Shown here piece by piece: positions 28,599-36,359 of a stretch of 38,490 nt of DNA. Every line of letters begins with the position of its first letter. The stretch's first letter is position 1. The position numbers and the translations under genes are program-made. Location of the stretch: contig JAPOUQ010000047.1 in NCBI GenBank assembly GCA_026708585.1, positions 1 through 38,490 of the forward strand. The letters are read 5' to 3'. The notes under the pieces are model-generated. The model saw only the letters and a list, made by a program, of their open reading frames with translations. It searched no databases and had not been told where the DNA came from. Source of the stretch: Gammaproteobacteria bacterium (GTDB lineage: Bacteria; Pseudomonadota; Gammaproteobacteria; Arenicellales; Poriferihabitantaceae).

Positions 28599-29731
28599 GC
28601 ATTATCGCCCGAGGCGAAGATTCAACTCATCAATTCAAGGCAAATGCCAAAAATCCTGAAAGTCTCGCTCAAGAAATGGTTGCTTTCAGCAACTCTTCTG
28701 GCGGGGTTATACTCGTTGGAGTTACCGATAATGGCGATATTGAAGGGCTAACTAACGACGACATGCGTCGACTGAATCAACTTGTTTCAAATGCCGCGAC
28801 TGATCACATTCGTCCACCAATCAGCCCCTTGACACAAAATTTCTCATTGCCTGATGGAATGGTCATGGTGTTAGAGGTTAGAGAGGGCATCAGCAAGCCT
28901 TATATGGACAAGAATCTTCATGTCTATGTGAAAAGTGGCGCTGACAAGCGCAAAGTAACGGCTCGTGAAGAACTCTTGAGAATGTTTCAGGATGTTGCGC
29001 TAGTACATGCTGATCGGATTCTAGTTCCCAATTCGTCCATTGAAGATCTTGACAAGGACTATTTTAACTTGTTCTTCGAAAATGAATACGAAACTAAAGT
29101 TGAGGACCAGAACATTTCTTATGAACAACTTCTGGAAAACATGAATTTAGCTAAAGATGGCAAACTGAACAATTCTGGAGCTTTGCTTTTTGCATCCCGT
29201 CCTTATTATCTCCTGCCCGCTTTTATTGTAAAGGCTGTTGCTTTTCCGAGTGTCGATATTGAGAATGAGTCTTATATTGACAGTCAGGATATCAATGGAA
29301 AATTATCGGATATCTTCCAAAAATCACTGGGGTTTGTACTAGCTAACATCCGGCATGTACAGAATGATCAAGGATTTAATTCACTAGGTCAACCAGAAAT
29401 TCCTAGAATTGTTTTAATTGAAGTAATTGTCAATGCGCTTATTCACAGGAATTACTTTATATCTGCTCCGATAAAAATTTTGATTTTTTCTGATCGTATC
29501 GAAATAATCAGCCCAGGATCTTTACCAAACAATCTAACTGTCGAGAATATAAAGATGGGTGTTTCGAACAACCGTAATCCAATTATGGCTTCATATGCTC
29601 CCAAGCTCCTGCCCTATAGGGGTTTTGGTAGTGGCATCAAACGTTCATTAAAGGAATTTCCACACATCGAATTTGTTGATAACAAAGAAGCTGAATTATT
29701 TACAGTCATCATAAGACGAATCTGTTCTTGA
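28577..29731 (+). CDS. AlbA_2 (Schlafen-like) and GHKL-type ATPase domain protein, candidate defence partner
   Basis: A 384-residue protein. The N-terminal AlbA_2/Schlafen-like domain (about 1-125) contains EDSTHQFKANAKN, EMVAFSNSSGGVILVGV and HVYVKSGADKRKVTARE. A linker follows, then a C-terminal GHKL ATPase-like domain (HATPase_c_4, about 270-384) with the N-box EVIVNALIHRNY, SDRIEIISPGSLP, NRNPIMA and GFGSGI. Such proteins are often labelled ATP-dependent DNA helicase RecG-like or transcriptional regulators. Many lie in defence islands, but few have a known mechanism. The start overlaps the PHP-ABC gene by 22 nt, so translation is probably coupled and the two products likely act together. 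It could instead regulate the operon. Confidence 0.88.
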   Translation: METEELLSIIARGEDSTHQFKANAKNPESLAQEMVAFSNSSGGVILVGVTDNGDIEGLTNDDMRRLNQLVSNAATDHIRPPISPLTQNFSLPDGMVMVLEVREGISKPYMDKNLHVYVKSGADKRKVTAREELLRMFQDVALVHADRILVPNSSIEDLDKDYFNLFFENEYETKVEDQNISYEQLLENMNLAKDGKLNNSGALLFASRPYYLLPAFIVKAVAFPSVDIENESYIDSQDINGKLSDIFQKSLGFVLANIRHVQNDQGFNSLGQPEIPRIVLIEVIVNALIHRNYFISAPIKILIFSDRIEIISPGSLPNNLTVENIKMGVSNNRNPIMASYAPKLLPYRGFGSGIKRSLKEFPHIEFVDNKEAELFTVIIRRICS

Positions 29732-30146
29732 ATTCCAATGATAGACAATGACCCTTGGCCATGTTCATCTGCGGGAATGCAGGCCAGGTCGAGGAAAACC
29801 TGTACTAGCCCGTCCTTCGCAACTCGTCTGAAAAATTGATAAATTTCGACTGATTTTGTCCCAAATCCGTCTATAAGTCATTGATTTTTCGTTCTCGGGA
29901 GTCTGAAAACCGGTTGTGTTGCCGACTTTTGACTTGAAAATGTGGTGCACAAAGGCTAAGGGCCGAGTAGACGGGGCTTGGTAACAACCCCGTCTACTCG
30001 GCCGACATAGAACCCTTAGTCTCTGCAACAAAATTTTATTTTTACAAGGATTTATTTATTTATAGTGATTTCTAATTGTCAATCAGGGAACATTGATGAA
30101 TTTTAAGCATAGTCATTGCCGACTATCGTAACACCCACCATAGCTG
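29732..30146. other. Intergenic region between convergent genes
   Basis: Separates the end of the defence pair from the end of the permease gene. The only feature seen is the strong hairpin at 29961-30003, with an outer CTAAG/CTTAG pair (29956-29960 and 30015-30019). No gene is supported. Confidence 0.5.
29961..30003. repeat. Intergenic palindromic repeat, copy B (16-bp stem, 11-nt loop)
   Basis: Left arm 29961-29976 (GGCCGAGTAGACGGGG) is the exact reverse complement of 29988-30003. The loop is CTTGGTAACAA. Compared with copy A at 11707, the stem core GCCGAGTAGA is unchanged, and two adjacent-region pairs switch from T-A to C-G and A-T to G-C. It lies between two convergent genes, so it may end transcription from both sides. 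Confidence 0.85.
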
Positions 30147-31355
30147 TTATTCTGACTGCAGTGCGATGATTGGATCAAGGCGAGCAGCTTGATTAGCTGG
30201 CTGAATCCCAAACAAGAGACCCATCACTGCTGCAGTTCCAAAACCACTGACAATTGAGACTTTCGATACTGCAAATTCCCAACCGGTAAACTCGCATATC
30301 CCGTAAGTTGCCCCAATACCGACCAAAATGCCCATTGCACCACCGGTCGTAGTTTGCAACATCGACTCAATCAGGAATTGCCCCTGGATATCACGACGAC
30401 GAGCACCAAGTGCTCGACGAATACCAATTTCCTTACGTCGTTCGACAACCGAAACCAGCATAATATTCATAATCCCGATGCCACCAACAACCAGAGAAAT
30501 GCTACCGATCGCAGCAAGCAGTAAAGTATAGATTTGTGCTTGGGCTTCCATTTGTGCAATTAATTCCTTAGCAGTGATGATATCTAACTTGATTTTGGGT
30601 GCGCGACTTTGAAAGAACTCTCGAATACTCTCTGTTACTCGCTCATGATGTTCGCCTTCGGTTGACCTTGCGACTACAGAGTCAATGTCAGAAATACCAA
30701 ACGCTCGCCCGATCGTGGAGATCGGAATGAACACCGATCGGTTTGCACTAAACTGCATGGGCAATTGATAATTTTCTTCCATTTTCTCCAAGATGCCGAT
30801 AATCGTAAAGATGGTTCCAGAAATTTCCATATTCTCACCAATAATTCTACTAAATCCGTGTTTCCTTATTTCTTTGGCAGCATCGGCACCGATGACTACA
30901 AAATATTGATCGATATCCAGATCGGAAATAAAACGGCCTGCCGATAGAACAAACTGGCCGATTTCTGCAAAGCTCTCAGTCACGCCTTGTATATCTCCAT
31001 TGCCTACAGACTTACCGGCAAATCGAAACTCTCCATGATGTCTTACCCGAGTCGAAGCATTCGAGATCTCAGGCACCCTATGGTGAAATCCGACTGTGTC
31101 TTCTATTTCTAGCAATCGTTGATTTTGTGCTGCCGATTGATGTGATTCATAGATCACAACCATATCGGTTCCAAGGCTTTCGAATTCTTTTTTTGCTTGA
31201 TTTTTTGCGATCTCACCCAATGAAATCATCGTGATGACCGAAGAAATACCAATCATGATCCCAATCAACCCGAGTATGGTGCGTAACTTCGCTTTACGCA
31301 GGCTATCCGTAGCCTCTCGAATGTTTGCACGAAGAACAGAAAAGCCTCTAGACAT
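30147..31355 (-). CDS. MacB-type ABC transporter permease
   Basis: A 402-residue inner-membrane permease of the FtsX/MacB superfamily. One N-terminal membrane helix (about 27-48, TILGLIGIMIGISSVITMISLG) is followed by a large periplasmic MacB_PCD-like domain (about 50-270). Three C-terminal helices include LLAAIGSISLVVGGIGIMNIMLVSVVERR. The motif RRKEIGIRRALGARRRDI after the second helix is a family hallmark. It works with the ATPase 15 nt upstream and, by analogy to MacAB-TolC, drives export of a peptide, lipid or drug across the envelope. The substrate is unknown. It is the last gene of the four-gene operon. Confidence 0.93.
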   Translation of the reverse strand: MSRGFSVLRANIREATDSLRKAKLRTILGLIGIMIGISSVITMISLGEIAKNQAKKEFESLGTDMVVIYESHQSAAQNQRLLEIEDTVGFHHRVPEISNASTRVRHHGEFRFAGKSVGNGDIQGVTESFAEIGQFVLSAGRFISDLDIDQYFVVIGADAAKEIRKHGFSRIIGENMEISGTIFTIIGILEKMEENYQLPMQFSANRSVFIPISTIGRAFGISDIDSVVARSTEGEHHERVTESIREFFQSRAPKIKLDIITAKELIAQMEAQAQIYTLLLAAIGSISLVVGGIGIMNIMLVSVVERRKEIGIRRALGARRRDIQGQFLIESMLQTTTGGAMGILVGIGATYGICEFTGWEFAVSKVSIVSGFGTAAVMGLLFGIQPANQAARLDPIIALQSE

Positions 31356-31370
31356 CAGACTATCAATGAT

Positions 31371-32114
31371 TTATACCGCGGTATCTACAACCAGTGGCTC
31401 TGTTGGTAAAGATTCAGATGCGGTTTTGTTCGTATTGAGTTCAACCAAGGTTCCTCCTTTCATACGAAGCTGACGCGGACATTCATAAGCGACTTGGATA
31501 TCGTGGGTAATCATCAAGATGGTGACTAGTTTTTCACGATTCAACCGCTTAAGGAGTTCAAGAACTTCAGATGCGGTTTTCGCATCCAGAGCACCGGTTG
31601 GTTCATCAGCAAGCAACAGTACTGGCTCTCCAATAACTGCTCGGGCAATAGCAACACGCTGCTTCTGACCACCTGAGAGCTGGTCTGGTTGATGTTTGGC
31701 ATGTTCTTCAAGGCCGACTAGTTGCAGATAATCTTTGGCTTTTTTCATGCGCTGGGACCTGCGCGTACCACGATATACTAGCGGCAACGCTACATTTTCT
31801 GCCGCAGTTAGGTGAGCGAGAAGATGGAAAGATTGAAAGACAAATCCAATCTGTCTGTTACGAAGTTTGGCTAATGCATTATCTTTGAGTTTTGAGGTGT
31901 TATTCCCATTCAAGTGATAGGAGCCGGATGTGGGCCGATCAAGCAGTCCAATAGTGTTCATCAGTGTCGTTTTACCACTACCCGAAGGGCCCATGATCGA
32001 GACCATGTCACCTCGAGAGAGATCCAGATTAACATCAGTCAAAACCTCAGTGGTAACTGGGCCAACTTGATATGTTCTCGATATTTTGTTCAGGCTGAGT
32101 ATGCTCTCTTTCAT
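31371..32114 (-). CDS. ABC transporter ATP-binding protein (LolD/MacB type)
   Basis: A 247-residue ATPase. Walker A is GPSGSGKTT, the Q-loop region is GFVFQSFHLLAHLT, the signature is LSGGQKQR, Walker B is LLLADEPTGALD and the switch histidine is in MITHD. This set identifies the LolD/MacB (mechanotransmission) class. It lies 25 nt after the PAS-adaptor gene and 15 nt before the permease gene, so the ATPase and permease are separate polypeptides rather than fused as in E. coli MacB. The last 20 residues after the conserved fold are variable. Confidence 0.95.
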   Translation of the reverse strand: MKESILSLNKISRTYQVGPVTTEVLTDVNLDLSRGDMVSIMGPSGSGKTTLMNTIGLLDRPTSGSYHLNGNNTSKLKDNALAKLRNRQIGFVFQSFHLLAHLTAAENVALPLVYRGTRRSQRMKKAKDYLQLVGLEEHAKHQPDQLSGGQKQRVAIARAVIGEPVLLLADEPTGALDAKTASEVLELLKRLNREKLVTILMITHDIQVAYECPRQLRMKGGTLVELNTNKTASESLPTEPLVVDTAV

Positions 32115-32139
32115 TTTCTATCCTGATCGACAACCAGCA

Positions 32140-33969
32140 TTACTGATTTAGAAGACCCGAAAATCCTTGAAATTCTGGAATGACAATTTGCTCGCCAACG
32201 CTGAGACCACTCAAAATCTCGACAGAATTCTGTGAAGTGAGCCCGGTTTCTACCCTCCGGATTTCAATATTACCAGATGCATCGACGACTTCAACTTGTG
32301 GACCATCCCCCAGAATTTGTACCGAATTTATAGGGATCATGATTGCTTCAGGATTCGAGTAGATGACAATGGTTACATGTGCACTCATGCCCGCCCGTAA
32401 CCGCTCGCGCTGTGCAGCGTTTAGCTCAACCAACTCTACGGAAATCTGAAATTGTGGGGACCTGCCTCCAAAAGATCGGGATTGTGTGTTTGAGGCAACA
32501 TGGGTCACTTGTCCCTCAATTCGGTCTTCAGGGAAAGCTGGTCCTGAGATCCATGCAGTTTGGTTCGGTTCAATTCGGTTGACATCCACTTCATCAACCG
32601 TGGTATCGACTACGATACGGTCGAAATTCGCGATGGAAAGTAGCAAATCACCAGCGGATAGTTTTTGGCCTGTGGTTAATGCATCTCCTTTATTGTCTCC
32701 TGCTCGCTGTACTAAACCAGAAATGGGGGCGATAACCGTGCTTTTCGACATCTTATCCCGGATTTCATCAAGTCGACTTTTCGAGTTCTCAGTTTCTAAT
32801 TGCGCAACACGAATGGTTTCTTCATTGCTCTGTTCCTTGACCGATTTGAACTCATCCTCTGCAGACTCAAAATCAAGCAACTGACTCTCATACTGCTGCT
32901 TGCCATCCTCAAATTCTGAAGTCGAGATAATGCCCTCACCAAAAAGGAAGTTCGTTCGATCAAATTTGCGTTTCGCATTACTCAAAGACAACTTTGCGCT
33001 TTGTAATCTGCGTTGGGCATTGGCCATCTCCTTGCTATCTTCCCAATTTCGCAATTCCTCTAATCGTTCAAGCTTCTTAATATAGTCAACTTCGGCTTGA
33101 CGTAACTCAATTGCAATTTCATCCGTGCTCAATTCGACCAGGGGATCACCCGCCTTGACCTGCCGTCCAAAATCGGTGAAGACTTTACTGATGTTGCTGT
33201 TGAACGGACCGATCACTCCTTCACGATTTCCCGGTGCAAGAAACCCTCGTAATGTGATCGTAGAATCGATCGGGCGGGTTGACACCACATGGATGTTAAT
33301 CTCTGGTTCTTCGATGGGTGCCGGAATCGGTTCGTCTGGTTCTTGAAATGATGCAATCAGATCTTCTACAGGCTGTATATTGATCGAACCGAAATTCCCC
33401 AGATAATAGCCGCCCGCTCCAATAAATAGAAGACTTGCAGCCAGTATTGAGATAAATCGCGTAGTCCTCCGTTTCTTGAGCATCAGAGACAGGGTATCTT
33501 TCTGGGATTCGATATCCTGATAGGCTTTTTGCAAAGCATTGTGTTGCTTTTCTATCTGTTTCGCAAATTGCAATTCCTGCTCACGAAACTCTCTGACTTT
33601 TGTGACATCTGTAAAGACAACAACAATTGCAATTCGTTCACGTAATCCACCACGAAACTCCGAAATGTAGGAGGTGGTAACCGCAATCGACTTCGCGGTA
33701 TCGCCCACATAGACATTCACCATTTGCCGTTCTGAGGTTCCTTCATCCAAAGTGGCGTCCAGAACAATTTGTGCAAAATCATCATATCCTTCAACGGTCA
33801 GGAATACCTCTCCGAAGGTACGACCGATTAAGTTGTTTCGGTCTAGTTCGAAAGTTTGACAGAAGGCTTCATTCACCAACTCGAAAACACCATTAAAATC
33901 GATGACCATTACGCCATCGACCATGCTTTCTAGTACTTCGTGATAAATTACTTGATTTCGATTTTCCAT
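32140..33969 (-). CDS. PAS domain-membrane fusion protein chimera (efflux adaptor)
   Basis: A 609-residue protein with an unusual layout. A cytoplasmic PAS domain (about 7-122, VMVIDFNGVFELVNEAF ... LIGRTFGEVF ... VFTDVTKVREF) is followed by a coiled coil (about 124-162). The basic KKRR precedes one membrane helix (171-190, RFISILAASLLFIGAGGYYL), giving an N-in topology. The periplasmic remainder is a HlyD/MacA-type adaptor: a split lipoyl domain (about 245-280 and 415-450), an alpha-hairpin coiled coil (about 285-400), and beta-barrel and membrane-proximal domains to the end. It should link the inner-membrane permease to the TolC-like protein. The PAS domain may sense a signal and adjust the pump, which is inference. 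Its start overlaps the tolC-like stop (TGATG). Confidence 0.9.
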   Translation of the reverse strand: MENRNQVIYHEVLESMVDGVMVIDFNGVFELVNEAFCQTFELDRNNLIGRTFGEVFLTVEGYDDFAQIVLDATLDEGTSERQMVNVYVGDTAKSIAVTTSYISEFRGGLRERIAIVVVFTDVTKVREFREQELQFAKQIEKQHNALQKAYQDIESQKDTLSLMLKKRRTTRFISILAASLLFIGAGGYYLGNFGSINIQPVEDLIASFQEPDEPIPAPIEEPEINIHVVSTRPIDSTITLRGFLAPGNREGVIGPFNSNISKVFTDFGRQVKAGDPLVELSTDEIAIELRQAEVDYIKKLERLEELRNWEDSKEMANAQRRLQSAKLSLSNAKRKFDRTNFLFGEGIISTSEFEDGKQQYESQLLDFESAEDEFKSVKEQSNEETIRVAQLETENSKSRLDEIRDKMSKSTVIAPISGLVQRAGDNKGDALTTGQKLSAGDLLLSIANFDRIVVDTTVDEVDVNRIEPNQTAWISGPAFPEDRIEGQVTHVASNTQSRSFGGRSPQFQISVELVELNAAQRERLRAGMSAHVTIVIYSNPEAIMIPINSVQILGDGPQVEVVDASGNIEIRRVETGLTSQNSVEILSGLSVGEQIVIPEFQGFSGLLNQ

Positions 33970-35408
33970 CAGGGGTCAATCTTCTCTATTTCAATTCCCC
34001 AGACATCAAGTATGATGCCAACTGCACGATGTAGACTTAATTTTGCATTGCGATAAGCAATCACATCTTGAATTTCGGAATTTTGCGCACTCAGCAACTC
34101 ATCTTGAGAGGATGCGACTTCAAAGGTTGATGACAATCCCTGTCCGAATTTTGCTAACTCGACAGTGAGATTTCTCTCTGCCAATTCTCTCGCCTCTCGA
34201 GACAGTTGAATAACTCTGAATCCTAACTCAACATCGGTAGCAGCACGTCGCACCTCGCTACTAATGGATTCCCGCTGGTTGGCAAGATTTCGTTTCGCTT
34301 TGATCAGTTCATTTTTTGCGCTGACTCTTCTTAGTTTTCTGTCTGGTTCATTCAGCGGGATGGTGAGATTCAAACTAGCCCGATGGTCGGATCTTCCAGA
34401 AACGTTATCTCGACTGATAGTAGCACTTAACGAAAGATCTGGCAACAGTTGGTTTTCAGTGAGTTGCAAGGAAATTTCCGCATCTTCAATCCGGAACATT
34501 GCAGCGCGGATTTCTCGACGATTGTCCAGAGCCTGACGAGTATTTGAATCCAGGTCGACGATATTGCTAACATCGTCATCCGATAGTTCTTCCAGTGAAT
34601 CTTCCTTCGGAATCAGGCGTATATGACTCGGTAGATTCAGAAGATTAGATAGGGTCAGACTGGATGTATTTCTTGAGTTCTTTGCTCTCAACAAGGCTAG
34701 CTCTCTTTGTGCAATTGTTGATTCTGATCGAGTGATTTCCAGCGGTGCAATCCTTCCTGCCTGAATGAGGGCCTCAGTCACATCACGTTGCTTACGTGCA
34801 CGTTCTAGAGCCCCCTCATTGATTTGTACCTGCATGTTGCTCTGGATCAGGGTATGGTAGGATTGGATGACTGAAGCAATTAAATTGGCGACCTCATCGC
34901 GAAAGGAAAGAATATTCAATATTTCTTGCTTCCGGGATTTACGTAATGAATCAGTACCTGCAAGCAATCCCGCCCCTTTTAACAGCGGTTGAGTAAACGT
35001 TACAGATGCGTTGTTTGCACCAGAATTATTAGCTGTTATGTTCTTATCTGCCCGGAGCTGAACGGACCCCCCAGTCGGGAGTTTGAATGAAATACCCGCT
35101 CCAATGTCAGCTGCTTCCTCACTGTCTCGCCCAGCACTCGCCCGTGAATTCACACTGAATAAAGGATCGAACTGTTTTTCATCAACCTCAAGCCGTAGCT
35201 TCTGTTCTTCTCGATTCAGACGCGAGTCAAGTAATGTACGATTTTGTTCCAAAGCAATCTCGATCGATTCCAAAAGTGTCAAGTGAAGCTCTTCGGTGAA
35301 GGTGTCATCTGGATTCATTTGCGCGAGCGAAACATTGACCCCTAGGAATAACACCAGTAAAACTGAACGGCAGATGAATCGGTTGACAGTGTTAAATTGT
35401 CTCATCAT
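33969..35408 (-). CDS. TolC-family outer-membrane efflux protein
   Basis: A 479-residue exit-duct protein. A signal peptide follows the chosen start (MMRQFNTVNRFICRSVLLVLFLG, cleavage near SLAQ). Two TolC-type repeats of coiled-coil and beta strands follow, for example LLESIEIALEQNRTLL, PLLKGAGLL and IPLNEPDRKLRRVSAKNEL. The ATG at 35408 (or 35405) is preferred because it puts the signal peptide at the N-terminus, with TTAGGG about 8 nt upstream. An in-frame ATG at 35483 would add 25 residues ahead of the signal. It is the first gene of the operon tolC-like, PAS-adaptor, ATPase, permease. No regulator gene is adjacent. Confidence 0.92.
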   Translation of the reverse strand: MMRQFNTVNRFICRSVLLVLFLGVNVSLAQMNPDDTFTEELHLTLLESIEIALEQNRTLLDSRLNREEQKLRLEVDEKQFDPLFSVNSRASAGRDSEEAADIGAGISFKLPTGGSVQLRADKNITANNSGANNASVTFTQPLLKGAGLLAGTDSLRKSRKQEILNILSFRDEVANLIASVIQSYHTLIQSNMQVQINEGALERARKQRDVTEALIQAGRIAPLEITRSESTIAQRELALLRAKNSRNTSSLTLSNLLNLPSHIRLIPKEDSLEELSDDDVSNIVDLDSNTRQALDNRREIRAAMFRIEDAEISLQLTENQLLPDLSLSATISRDNVSGRSDHRASLNLTIPLNEPDRKLRRVSAKNELIKAKRNLANQRESISSEVRRAATDVELGFRVIQLSREARELAERNLTVELAKFGQGLSSTFEVASSQDELLSAQNSEIQDVIAYRNAKLSLHRAVGIILDVWGIEIEKIDP

Positions 35409-35482
35409 AGGAGAAACCCTAACCAAAACACGGAAAACTGTCGAATCGACTTGCCCTGGTATGTGAGCGATTATTCTCATCA

Positions 35483-35680
35483 TCAGAAATAAATACCCGT
35501 ATGGCTTTTTGCAAAAACCGCAAAATGATAAATTTGATTTCCCATTGTCTTGATGGGCACTTCGCTTGGATATTCGTTCGATAAATATTTAAATTTTCGA
35601 AGTTCTTTTTCTTGTTGAATAATTTCAATCAAGAATTGAATGAAATACGATAAAGGCCTATCTTCGGCTAAGTTATTCAT
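35483..35680 (-). CDS. Possible small protein upstream of the TolC-like gene
   Basis: A 65-residue open frame (MNNLAEDRPLSYFIQF...) with GGA about 6 nt before the ATG. Its TGA overlaps the alternative ATG of the TolC-like gene by one base (TGATG), the same junction seen between the TolC-like and PAS-adaptor genes. No family is recognised and the frame could be a chance ORF in AT-rich DNA. Confidence 0.2.
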   Translation of the reverse strand: MNNLAEDRPLSYFIQFLIEIIQQEKELRKFKYLSNEYPSEVPIKTMGNQIYHFAVFAKSHTGIYF

Positions 35681-35689
35681 GTTTTCCAA

Positions 35690-36057
35690 ATTTATGTCGG
35701 TTAATTCACCAACGGAAGCTTTGAAAATGAATTATAAAACCAAATATAAGCCATTACCAAAAACCACCAACCCAATAATAGAAAACACGAAAGTGCCAAA
35801 TGTCTTGTATGGTATGGTTTTGGAGTGTCTAGTGCTTCAGCCATTGGATAAGCATCTTTCCTAGAACTGAAGACCCATATACATAATAATTTTGTGTTGA
35901 ATAGAGAGAACTCAATATAAGTTATTAAGAAAACCGATCTAGCCTATGCAGTACGATAATACTACCCTTTGCATGAAATCATATGTATTTGATGTTTAGA
36001 CTGAAATTGGGATTACGAATTCAATCAAAATTACAAGGTAATCATGTTTGAATTAGG
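35690..36057. other. Gene-poor region between the efflux operon and tRNA-Ser
   Basis: AT-rich sequence with no supported gene. It should hold the efflux operon promoter (on the minus strand, left part) and carries the dispersed repeat copy at 35781-35821. No further structure is seen. Confidence 0.45.
35781..35821 (+). repeat. Diverged dispersed repeat, copy 2
   Basis: GAAAACACGAAAGTGCC followed by TCTTGTATGGTATGGTTTT. It aligns without gaps to 36304-36344, with about 34 of 41 positions identical by eye. The pair flanks tRNA-Ser in direct orientation. Confidence 0.65.
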
Positions 36058-36145
36058 TGGCGGAGAGTGAGGGATTCGAACCCCCGGACCTATTACAGTC
36101 AACGGTTTTCAAGACCGCCGCATTCGACCGCTCTGCCAACTCTCC
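36058..36145 (-). tRNA. tRNA-Ser(UGA)
   Basis: An 88-nt tRNA read on the minus strand. The acceptor stem GGAGAGT (5' end at 36145) pairs with ACTCTCC, followed by discriminator G and an encoded CCA (36060-36058). The anticodon loop is CTTGAAA with anticodon TGA (plus-strand 36109-36111). A long variable arm (class II) and the T-loop GGTTCGAATCC are present. It decodes UCA and wobble-related serine codons. It is flanked by direct copies of a diverged short repeat. Confidence 0.96.
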
Positions 36146-36303
36146 TAATATGACACTATCCAATCTTCAAGCACCAATAAGATTTTCGTGCAAAACTAGA
36201 TTGTTCCGTAAAATTATGGTCACGAGTCCAATCTGATTGAACGAGGCTTATTGTAACCTCACGTTCCTTGATTGTGCATAGGGTATTTGCAAATCTTTCA
36301 GTG

Positions 36304-36344
36304 GAAAACATGAAAGTGCCGAGATTCTTGTGTGGTATGGTTTT
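36304..36344 (+). repeat. Diverged dispersed repeat, copy 3
   Basis: GAAAACATGAAAGTGCC followed by TTCTTGTGTGGTATGGTTTT. It begins about 16 bp beyond the final stop of the tnpB remnant, which is where the right end of an IS605/IS1341-type element would lie. Confidence 0.65.
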
Positions 36345-36359
36345 AAAGGTGCAATCTTT

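Noticed and set aside
11707..30003. CRISPR array interpretation of the GCCGAGTAGA repeats
   Set aside because: Only two copies exist, 18 kb apart, with no regular spacers and no cas genes.
29765..30031. 88-codon minus-strand frame across the convergent intergenic region
   Set aside because: It runs straight through the perfect hairpin at 29961-30003 and shows no domain; a structural element explains the region better.
35781..36344. Integrated element with att sites around tRNA-Ser
   Set aside because: The repeats lie outside the tRNA rather than duplicating its 3' end, only about 0.5 kb separates them, and no integrase is present between them; XerC at 10724 is in its housekeeping location.
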